DNA of 64,000 nucleotides. Source: Phycisphaerales bacterium (lineage in GTDB: Bacteria > Planctomycetota > Phycisphaerae > Phycisphaerales > UBA1924). Of this stretch, positions 17,987 through 24,271 are shown in pieces (within the stretch, counting starts at the first letter, position 1; each line of letters starts with the position of its first letter). Below the pieces are notes generated by a model. The model worked only from the letters and a program-made list of their open reading frames with translations. It was not told the origin of the DNA and searched no databases. Where the stretch lies: contig RECY01000028.1 of NCBI GenBank assembly GCA_007693785.1, forward strand, positions 62,001 to 126,000. Direction: 5' to 3'. Both the position numbers and the translations under genes were made by a program.

Positions 17987-18976
17987 TCAGTCGCGGTTGA
18001 TCTTGCCGTCGATGTGGACGTCCATCTGCGGGAAGGGGATGCTGATGCCGGCCTCGTCGAGGTGCATCTTGCAGGCGCGGATGAGCGCCTGGCGGGCGGG
18101 CCAGAAGTCGGTGCCGGGGACCCAGACGCGGACGGACCAGTCAACGCTGGAGGCGCCGAGGTCCTTGAGGACGATGCCGGGCTCCTTGTCGGGGAGTCGT
18201 TGCTCGATGGTCATCGCGGCCTTGGTGAGGACCTCGCGTGTGCGGTCGATGTCGGCGGCGTAGCTGACGCCGAGGTCGAAGACGATCTGTCGCGTGGGAT
18301 GGAAGCTGACGTTCTCGATGGTGGCGCCGAAGATGGCGCCGTTGGGGATGATGACGCGCTTGTTGTCGAGCGTGTCGAGTGTGGTGGTGAAGAGGTCGAT
18401 TGCGTCGACGGTGCCGCTCTGCCCGGCGACGGTGACCCACTGCCCGACCTTGAACGGGCGGAAGAGCAGGAGCATGATGCCCGAGGAGAAGTTGCCGAGG
18501 GTGCCCTGGAAGGCGAGGCCGATGGCGAAGCCGGCGGCGGCGAGGATGGCGGCGAAGCTGGTGATCCCGACGCCGAGCGTGCCGATCGCCGAGATGACGA
18601 CCATGATGATGATCACGTAGCGGACGAGCGTGCCGAAGAACTTGGCGAGCGTGGGCTCGACACGGGCGCGCCCCGCGGCCCTGTTGACGATGCTTCCGAC
18701 CCAGCCGGCGACGATCATGCCCAGGATCAGGACGACGAGCGCCAGCAGGAGCTTGGGTCCGTATTCCACCGCGACGTTGGTCGCGCCGACGACGACGGCG
18801 TTGACCGCGCCCTCGGGATCGTTCAGGAAGTCCTCGGTGGTGCGCATCAGGTCGATGCTGCCGCCGGACTCGGCCGGTTCTGCTTCCGCGGCTTCAACTT
18901 CGGGCGGCGGGACGTCCCCGTTCTGGCTGACCGCGAGCCCCGAGGCGATCTCGGAAATCTTGTTGAACATGTTCAT
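17987..18976 (-). CDS. mscS: Small-conductance mechanosensitive channel, MscS family
   Basis: A 329-residue MscS-type channel that releases osmolytes when membrane tension rises. After a cytoplasmic N-terminal stretch of about 70 residues there are three transmembrane helices (about 74-95, 112-133 and 139-160). The third is the Gly/Ala-rich pore helix, 'AAILAAAGFAIGLAFQGTLGNFSSGIMLLLFRPF'. The MscS beta domain ('VGQWVTVAGQSGTVDAIDLFTT', 'VIIPNGAI') and the C-terminal alpha/beta domain ending in 'ISIPFPQMDVHI' follow. The N-terminal extension is longer than in E. coli MscS. GGGAG lies 9 nt before ATG 18976. Confidence 0.95.
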   Translation of the reverse strand: MNMFNKISEIASGLAVSQNGDVPPPEVEAAEAEPAESGGSIDLMRTTEDFLNDPEGAVNAVVVGATNVAVEYGPKLLLALVVLILGMIVAGWVGSIVNRAAGRARVEPTLAKFFGTLVRYVIIIMVVISAIGTLGVGITSFAAILAAAGFAIGLAFQGTLGNFSSGIMLLLFRPFKVGQWVTVAGQSGTVDAIDLFTTTLDTLDNKRVIIPNGAIFGATIENVSFHPTRQIVFDLGVSYAADIDRTREVLTKAAMTIEQRLPDKEPGIVLKDLGASSVDWSVRVWVPGTDFWPARQALIRACKMHLDEAGISIPFPQMDVHIDGKINRD

Positions 18977-19140
18977 CTGCTGCTGCTCCCTGGCGCGCCG
19001 CGACGCGCGTCCCTCTAGCGGTTGCGATCAGACCGCGATCCGCCCCCCTCGGCCTCGGGCGCACGACGCCGGAGGCCCGAACACCGCTTGTCCGCTCTCT
19101 GCGTTTCTGCGAGAGGGCGGCCTCGTCACGGGATGCCGGG

Positions 19141-19968
19141 TCAGAACGACCAGACCAGCGTGACGTAGTAATCGAAATCGTTGCGCTTGAAGCCGTCGCC
19201 AGGGCGCGAGTCGTAGCGGTCCTCGATGCCGACCTTGAGGGTCATGTTGAGGTCCGGATCGACGAGGATCTCCCATCCAGCGATAGCGACGAAGCGGTAG
19301 GGCCCGATCTCGTCGAGCGCGGGGAAGAAATCGAAGTTGGCGAAGATGTTCTGACGCTCGCTGAGCTTCTGGGTGAAGTCGAAGCCGAGCACGCCCTCGG
19401 GGGTGATCTTGTTCTCCGAGCCCCCGCCGACGGTCTGGGTCAGGCCGAGACCGGCACGGAGGAGCAGGAAGGTGCGGTCGGTGTCGATCGCCTCGTAGCC
19501 GGGACCGCCGGCGATGCTCCAGCGGGCGTCCCACTGCTGGAACTCATCGATGTCGAGCTCGGCCCGCGCCCACGCCCGCCAGGGGGTGTCGGGCATGAGC
19601 CAGTCGTTGCGGATGGTGGTGAGCAGGCGGTTGTCGGTCTCGTTGCCGTCCTCTTTCGCGTAGCGGTAGACGATGCGGAGGGCGGACTCGATCTCCTCGG
19701 TGGTGCGGACGAGCCCGAGAGCGGCGCGGAGGCTGATCCGCTCGTTGTTCCCGCTCGAGCCGGTGAGCCCGAACTCGACCGAGCCGTCCCAGCTGGTCAG
19801 GTCGAGGAAGGGCGGGGGCGCCTCGGCTTCGGCGTCCACGGCGTTCGCGTTGTTCCCGGCCGGGGGCTCGACGACGTCCTGCGCCTGGGCGGCGCCGACC
19901 ATCCCGATCATGGTTATCCCGGCAAGAGCACCCGTAAGCGGACGGGACACGTGTTCCAACAACGACAT
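19141..19968 (-). CDS. DUF481 family outer-membrane protein
   Basis: A 275-residue protein with a signal peptide (residues 1-29, cleavage after AAQAQ) and a barrel of alternating strands. 'WDGSVEFGLTGSSGNNERISLRAALGLVRTTEEIESALRIVYRYAKEDG' is typical of DUF481 (YdiY-like, salt-induced outer-membrane protein). It ends in the strand 'FDYYVTLVWSF' with a terminal Phe, the outer-membrane insertion signal. AAGGAGAG sits just before ATG 19968. The long open frame upstream is discarded. The leader contains a perfect GC hairpin. Function is unknown; a link to salt or osmotic stress, as with the neighbouring mscS, is inferred. Confidence 0.85.
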   Translation of the reverse strand: MSLLEHVSRPLTGALAGITMIGMVGAAQAQDVVEPPAGNNANAVDAEAEAPPPFLDLTSWDGSVEFGLTGSSGNNERISLRAALGLVRTTEEIESALRIVYRYAKEDGNETDNRLLTTIRNDWLMPDTPWRAWARAELDIDEFQQWDARWSIAGGPGYEAIDTDRTFLLLRAGLGLTQTVGGGSENKITPEGVLGFDFTQKLSERQNIFANFDFFPALDEIGPYRFVAIAGWEILVDPDLNMTLKVGIEDRYDSRPGDGFKRNDFDYYVTLVWSF

Positions 19969-19989
19969 AGGCTCTCCTTCTGGCGTGAT

Positions 19990-20010
19990 GGGGCCCAACG
20001 GACGGGCCCC
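19990..20010 (-). promoter_or_regulatory. GC-rich hairpin in the DUF481 leader
   Basis: GGGGCCC-AACGGAC-GGGCCCC forms a perfect 7-bp stem 22 nt upstream of the DUF481 start on the minus strand. It lies just above the Shine-Dalgarno site and could influence mRNA stability or translation. There is no T tract, so it is not a plain terminator. Confidence 0.35.
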
Positions 20011-20149
20011 GCGGGTACGGCTTGCGAGGTCGGGTCGTGACGCGGAATCGGGGGAGTGGGGTCGCCTGCGGGCTTTTGCCCTCCCGGTCAGGGTCCGATA
20101 TCGAGCCACAAAACTAGCCCACGCGCCCCGACCGGGCAACCGGCGCCGA

Positions 20150-20155
20150 TAGACT
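20150..20155 (+). promoter_or_regulatory. Candidate -10 element for the amidase gene
   Basis: TAGACT in the context CCGATAGACTCCGTGC is nearly identical to the sequence before the CHAD-PPX gene at 37987-38001 (CCGATAGACTCTGTGC). Transcription would start near 20162, about 60 nt before the preferred start codon. GTG 20165 is an alternative near-leaderless start. Confidence 0.4.
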
Positions 20156-20221
20156 CCGTGCCCGGTGGGCGACCGGCCCGATGTTGGAGCGGGCGTGCGC
20201 GGGCGGTCGATGGATGAACAC

Positions 20222-20953
20222 ATGAGCAGTGGGAAGCTGGACAGGCGGATGATCATCCGGGCCGGGGCGGCCGCTGGCGGGGCGTACGTCCTCGCCGCGC
20301 TCGGCTGCGCCTCCGGAACGCGCACGACCCGCGACTTCCGCGACCGCGAGCCGCTCCCCCCGCCCCGAGACCCCTACCGCCCCTCCGCCCCGAGGCAACG
20401 CCCGCGTCTGAGCGCCGAGCCCGCGGCTCCGATCGTCGAGCCGGGCGTCATCGCCCGCGCCGCCTGGACGCGACAGGGCCCGGCGATGCACCTCGCCGAA
20501 CGCATGCACGGGATCAACGTCATCACCGTCCACCACGACGGGATGAGCCCGTTCCAGACGACCAACCAGTCCGAGGCGATGGAGCGATTGGAGCTCATCC
20601 GCCAGGCCCACCGCGGGCTCGGGTGGGCGGATATCGGCTACCACTACGCGATCGACCCGGCGGGTCGCGTCTACGCCTGCCGACCGCTGGAGCTGCAGGG
20701 CGCGCACGTCCGCGATCACAACCATCACAACCTCGGGGTGGTCGTGCTGGGCAACTACGAGCGACAGACGCCGACGCCGGAAGCCTTGCGGGCCCTGCAG
20801 GGGTTCATCGTGAGCCGTATGCACGCCTTCGGCGTCCGTCCGAACCGCGTCGTGACGCACCAGGAACTCCGTCCCTCGGCCTGCCCGGGGCGCAGCCTCC
20901 AGGCACGCATGGTCGAAGCCCGCCACTCCGGCGGCGTCATCGCGACCGCGTAA
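20222..20953 (+). CDS. Exported N-acetylmuramoyl-L-alanine amidase (PGRP/Amidase_2 type), probable Tat lipoprotein
   Basis: A 243-residue protein. The N-terminus has a twin-arginine-like DRRMIIRAG segment (7-15), a hydrophobic stretch and a possible lipobox ending at Cys29, then a Pro-rich linker. Residues about 75-235 form an Amidase_2/PGRP domain: zinc ligand H104 in VHHDG, Y140/H141 in GYHYAI, H213 in VTHQEL and C221 in ACPG, the full His-His-Cys set of zinc amidases that cut the N-acetylmuramoyl-L-alanine bond in peptidoglycan. It therefore probably acts on peptidoglycan at the envelope. Starts at 20210 (MDEHM...) or GTG 20165 cannot be excluded; none has a strong Shine-Dalgarno site. Confidence 0.82.
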   Translation: MSSGKLDRRMIIRAGAAAGGAYVLAALGCASGTRTTRDFRDREPLPPPRDPYRPSAPRQRPRLSAEPAAPIVEPGVIARAAWTRQGPAMHLAERMHGINVITVHHDGMSPFQTTNQSEAMERLELIRQAHRGLGWADIGYHYAIDPAGRVYACRPLELQGAHVRDHNHHNLGVVVLGNYERQTPTPEALRALQGFIVSRMHAFGVRPNRVVTHQELRPSACPGRSLQARMVEARHSGGVIATA

Positions 20954-21026
20954 CACCCGCTCGCGGACAGGCTTCGCATCGGCCGGATCGCTGGGGCGTC
21001 ACCCGGACGTCTGGCGTGATCGCGGG

Positions 21027-21032
21027 TACATT
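21027..21032 (+). promoter_or_regulatory. Candidate -10 element for the abgT gene
   Basis: TACATT lies 8 nt before ATG 21041 with no Shine-Dalgarno sequence between, so the mRNA is probably leaderless or nearly so. Confidence 0.4.
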
Positions 21033-21040
21033 CGCCCCCT

Positions 21041-22696
21041 ATGACCGAATACCCGAAGCGTCCGTCGGAAGACGGTGAGCGTCCGGCGGCTCCCGAACTC
21101 GACCGCCCGAAGCCCGGTGGGCCGATGGGGCGGTTCCTGGCGTTCGTCGAGTGGGCCGGGAATCTGCTCCCGCACCCGGTCACCCTCTTCGCGATCCTCG
21201 CGCTGGCGATCGTCCTGATCAGCGGGCTCTGCGGCGCGCTGGGCGTCGCGGTGGAGGACCCGCGCCCGGAGGGGTCGGCCGGGCGAGCCGCGGACGGGAT
21301 GATCCGCGTCCAGTCGCTCATGACCGGCGACGGGCTGCGGTGGATCGCGCAGAGCCTGGTGACGAATTTCTCGTCGTTCCCGCCGTTCGGGACGGTGCTG
21401 GTCGCGCTCCTGGGCGTGGGCGTGGCGGAGAAGTCCGGGCTGCTGGGGGCGGTGGTGCGGGGGATGGTGCTGGGCGCGCCCAAGACCCTGGTGACGCTCG
21501 TGATCGTGTTTGCGGGGGTGGTGAGCAACACCGCGAGCGAGATGGGCTATGTCGTGCTGATCCCGCTGGCGGCGGCGGTGTTTCATGCGTTGGGGCGTCA
21601 CCCGTTCGCGGGGCTGGCGGCGGCGTTCGCGGGGGTGAGCGGGGGGTACAGCGCCAATTTGCTGATCGGGACGGTGGACCCGCTGCTGGCGGGGATCACG
21701 CAGGAGGCGGCGCGGTTCATCGATCCGACGTACGAGGTCCACCCCGCGGTGAACTGGTACTTCATGATCGCGAGCACGTTCCTCGTGACGGGGCTGGGGT
21801 GGGCGGTGACCGAGTGGATCGTGGAGCCGCGGCTCGGGCGGTACGACCCGCGGCTCGGGAGCGCGGACCTGGCGAACGACCCGGCACTGGAGCGCCTGAG
21901 CAAGGTCGAGAAGCGGGGCATGCTCTTCGCGTTCGCGTCGGTGCTGGGGGTGGCGGGGCTGATCGTGTGGGCGGCGGGGCCGTCGGTTCCCGTGGTTTCG
22001 GCGTTGCCCGGGTGGGGCGTGCTGCGGGAGCCGGAGTCGGGCGAGCTGCTGGGCAGCCCGTTCACACGGTCGATCGTGGCGATGATCTTTGTGTTCTTCC
22101 TGGTTCCGGGGTTTGTGTACGGGCGGACGGTCGGGACCGTGCGCACGGACCGGGACATGATCGACGCGATGGCGTCGGCGATGAGCAGCATGGGGCTTTA
22201 CATCGTGCTGGTCTTTTTCGCGGCGCAGTTCGTCGCGTTCTTCGGGTGGACGAACCTGGGGCAGATCGTCGCGGTGCTGGGGGCGGACGGGCTGGTCGCG
22301 ATGAACATGGACGGGCCGATCGTGTTTGTGCCGTTCATCCTGATGTGTGCGCTGGTGAACCTGAGCCTCGGGAGCGCGAGCGCGCAGTGGGCGGTCACGG
22401 CCCCGATCTTCGTCCCGATCATGATGCAGCTCGGCTACAGCCCCGAGGTGACGCAGGCGGCCTACCGCATCGGGGACAGCTGCACCAACATCGTGACGCC
22501 GATGATGAGCTACTTCGGGCTGATCCTCGCGTTCGCGGCCCGGTATGACCGGAAGCTGGGGATCGGGACGCTGATCAGCACGATGCTGCCGTACTCGATC
22601 GTGTTCCTGATCGGGTGGATCATTCTTTTTTACATATGGGTGTTCGCGCTGGGATTGCCGGTGGGCCCGGGCGCCCCGACGCGACTGGGTGGGTAA
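21041..22696 (+). CDS. abgT: AbgT family transporter (p-aminobenzoyl-glutamate/antimetabolite type)
   Basis: A 551-residue membrane protein with a charged N-terminus of about 30 residues followed by some 11-12 hydrophobic helices and re-entrant loops. Family landmarks include 'VEWAGNLLPHPVTLFAILALAIV', 'GVGVAEKSGLLGAVVRG', 'VSNTASEMGYVVLIPLAAAVF', 'GVSGGYSANLLIGTVDPLLAGIT' and 'GDSCTNIVTPMMSYF'. Characterised AbgT members import p-aminobenzoyl-glutamate or export sulfonamides using the proton gradient. The substrate here is unknown, and no abgA/B hydrolase is adjacent. The stop codon touches a strong inverted-repeat structure. Confidence 0.9.
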   Translation: MTEYPKRPSEDGERPAAPELDRPKPGGPMGRFLAFVEWAGNLLPHPVTLFAILALAIVLISGLCGALGVAVEDPRPEGSAGRAADGMIRVQSLMTGDGLRWIAQSLVTNFSSFPPFGTVLVALLGVGVAEKSGLLGAVVRGMVLGAPKTLVTLVIVFAGVVSNTASEMGYVVLIPLAAAVFHALGRHPFAGLAAAFAGVSGGYSANLLIGTVDPLLAGITQEAARFIDPTYEVHPAVNWYFMIASTFLVTGLGWAVTEWIVEPRLGRYDPRLGSADLANDPALERLSKVEKRGMLFAFASVLGVAGLIVWAAGPSVPVVSALPGWGVLREPESGELLGSPFTRSIVAMIFVFFLVPGFVYGRTVGTVRTDRDMIDAMASAMSSMGLYIVLVFFAAQFVAFFGWTNLGQIVAVLGADGLVAMNMDGPIVFVPFILMCALVNLSLGSASAQWAVTAPIFVPIMMQLGYSPEVTQAAYRIGDSCTNIVTPMMSYFGLILAFAARYDRKLGIGTLISTMLPYSIVFLIGWIILFYIWVFALGLPVGPGAPTRLGG

Positions 22697-22780
22697 GCAC
22701 CCGGGTATGTGTGGGGGGCTGCCCCCTTGAAAAAGGAATGAAGACGCGCCGCCAACGGTTGGATACCCGGTAAAGTGCTT
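22695..22780 (+). ncRNA. Candidate structured RNA element after abgT
   Basis: A 14-nt arm AAGCACCCGGGTAT (22695-22708) pairs with ATACCCGG (22763-22770) and GTGCTT (22775-22780), interrupted only by a TAAA bulge. The 54 nt enclosed can form further hairpins: GGGGG-CTG-CCCCC (22714-22726), an alternative CCTT-GAAA-AAGG (22725-22736), and CCAA-CGG-TTGG (22752-22762) that stacks directly on the outer stem. This is far more pairing than chance predicts in a 104-nt gap. It may be a 3' end structure for abgT or a cis element for the response regulator gene. No known riboswitch consensus was recognised. Confidence 0.5.
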
Positions 22781-22789
22781 TGCAACCGG

Positions 22790-22795
22790 TAACAT
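22790..22795 (+). promoter_or_regulatory. Candidate -10 element for the response regulator gene
   Basis: TAACAT lies 5 nt before ATG 22801. It sits in the second copy of a CCGGTAA direct repeat (22767-22773 and 22786-22792, 19 nt apart), which could be a protein-binding site over the promoter. Confidence 0.35.
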
Positions 22796-22800
22796 TGTGC

Positions 22801-23412
22801 ATGACACCGATCCGATTTCTATTGGTTGAAGATGACGCGTCGCACGCGCGTTTGGTGGAGCTTGTGCTGCGCGAGCACCGCGTGGCGAACGCGATCGACG
22901 TCGCGCCCGACGCGGAGACGGCGTTGCAGATGCTCTATGACGAGGGCTCGCACGAGGGCACGAGGCGTCCGGACGTGATCCTGCTGGACCTGCGCTTGCC
23001 GGGGATGGACGGGCTGGCGTTTCTCGAGATCGTCAAGGCCGACGAGCAGCTGTGCTCGATCCCGGTGATCGTGCTGACCAGCGACGACGCGCCGGAGGCG
23101 AGAGTTCGCGCCTATGCGCAGCACGCGAACAGCTTTCTGCGTAAGCCCGTGGATTTCGAGCGGTTTATCGAGATGGTGCGGGAGCTCGGGTTGTACTGGA
23201 CGCTCTGGAGTCGCCCGCCGCATCTCTCGGGGCGCGCGGACTCCGGCGACGGGCCCAGCCCGGCCACCTCGAGCCAGAACACGTCGAGCCAAGACACGCC
23301 GAACGATTGTGAGACGCCGCCTCACGAGCGAGGTGAGGCGAGCGGCACGGATCGGGCGTCGCGCCGCGGCACCCAACGCTCGGATCGCGACGCCTCGCGG
23401 CACAGCCCCTGA
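22801..23412 (+). CDS. Orphan single-domain response regulator (CheY/Rcp1-like)
   Basis: A 203-residue protein. Residues 1-135 form a receiver domain: acidic pair in VEDDAS (D11/D12), phospho-acceptor D63 in VILLDLRLPGMDG, conserved Thr in VLTSDD and Lys in LRKPVD. The loop 'YDEGSHEGTRRPDVILLDL' resembles Rcp1-type regulators that pair with phytochrome-like or hybrid histidine kinases. There is no DNA-binding output domain; the last 60 residues are a Ser/Thr/Asp-rich disordered tail. No kinase is nearby, so the partner is unknown. ATG 22801 fits the start of the first beta strand; the 7-codon longer GTG-type start is less likely. Confidence 0.85.
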   Translation: MTPIRFLLVEDDASHARLVELVLREHRVANAIDVAPDAETALQMLYDEGSHEGTRRPDVILLDLRLPGMDGLAFLEIVKADEQLCSIPVIVLTSDDAPEARVRAYAQHANSFLRKPVDFERFIEMVRELGLYWTLWSRPPHLSGRADSGDGPSPATSSQNTSSQDTPNDCETPPHERGEASGTDRASRRGTQRSDRDASRHSP

Positions 23413-23467
23413 GCCGCCCGCCCGTCGCCGTGCAGATTTGAGGTTTTTGAAGTACTTACCAACGAAG

Positions 23468-23492
23468 AAGCCCGGGCGGAATGCCCGGGCTT
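23468..23492. terminator. Bidirectional terminator between convergent genes
   Basis: A perfect 10-bp stem AAGCCCGGGC/GCCCGGGCTT has a 5-nt loop. It lies between the response regulator (stop 23412) and the minus-strand small ORF (stop 23562). Short T runs follow on each side, so it may serve both. Confidence 0.6.
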
Positions 23493-23561
23493 GGTCGCGG
23501 AGATGCGTGCGGCTCGCGTCGGGGGCGGAGCGCCTCCGAGCCGACGGTGCGCGGGGGTCGC

Positions 23562-23774
23562 TCAGATCGCGTGTCGGTCCGGGTCCTTGTTGAGCGAATC
23601 GGCGATGGTGAGCGCGTCTTCGCGCGTGTCGCACCGGCGCATCGTCGCCCACCCGTTGGTGCTGAGTCGTCGCCAGACCCACCAGTCGCCGTTCTGGTCG
23701 GTGTCGGCCCGGAACTGGCTCTTCACTTCGAAGAAGGCGCTGGCCTTGCCGACGTGGGGGGTGTTCTCGATCAT
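23562..23774 (-). CDS. Small protein of unknown function (70 residues)
   Basis: A 70-residue soluble protein with many aromatic and charged residues (GDWWVWRRLSTNGWATMRRC) and a helical C-terminal half (REDALTIADSLNKDPDR). ATG 23774 is strongly supported by GGGAGG 8 nt upstream on the minus strand. A candidate promoter lies further upstream, and a terminator hairpin follows the gene, so it looks like a real single-gene unit. No family is recognised. The length and the WxxW-containing beta-hairpin pattern could suit a small regulatory or adaptor protein, but this is only a guess. Confidence 0.6.
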   Translation of the reverse strand: MIENTPHVGKASAFFEVKSQFRADTDQNGDWWVWRRLSTNGWATMRRCDTREDALTIADSLNKDPDRHAI

Positions 23775-24271
23775 TGAGGTGGCCTCCCTTGTGAAACTGT
23801 CTCGCGGGCGCACCGGCTCCACCGGTGCGGCACGGACAGCGTCCTCCCTGACTCCTCCGGTCTCTATGACACCGGGAAATCACTCTCCGGTCAAGCACGA
23901 ATCGGAAAACAGATCAGACTCGTGTGGTCCGGCTTCGCTCGTGCCTGCCAAGGGTATACCCTAGGCAGGGGGGGTCGCGCCCGCATTTCGACGCTGGATG
24001 TGCGCCCGATGCGAGTATGACGGGAAGATGAACGCCACAAGGCCTCGACGTGTTCATCGTTGAGCCTCGGATCTTGCATCCGGTGGCGGATCGGATGGTT
24101 TATCGGGGTTCACTTGACACCGCGGGCTCGGATCCGGGAGGCTATCGCCCCCGCCGGGAGGAGGTTGCTCCGGGCGGTGTTCCCCGCGGCCCGTTCTGGG
24201 GCGTTCTTGTCGGGCGGGGTGACAGGTCCGTGCGTGGTCTTGGAAACGGGATGGTTGGGAAGGAGCCGCCG
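23775..24271. promoter_or_regulatory. Long divergent control region with a near-perfect palindrome
   Basis: This 497-nt divergent spacer holds no convincing ORF. On the minus strand a sigma70-like promoter for the 70-residue ORF can be read: -35 TTGACC (23894-23889), 17-nt spacer, -10 TGTCAT (23871-23866). At 23945-23968 a 24-nt inverted repeat has half-site CTGCCAAGGGTA and centre GGGTATACCC, with one mismatched pair, which looks like a transcription-factor operator. On the plus side AAGGAG (24260-24265) precedes GTG 24272. TTGACA at 24114-24119 has no matching -10. Confidence 0.5.

Noticed and set aside
24114-24119. Perfect -35 TTGACA upstream of the first M14 gene
   Set aside because: The only TANNNC-like sequence downstream (TATCGC, 24143) is 23 nt away, too far for a sigma70 promoter.
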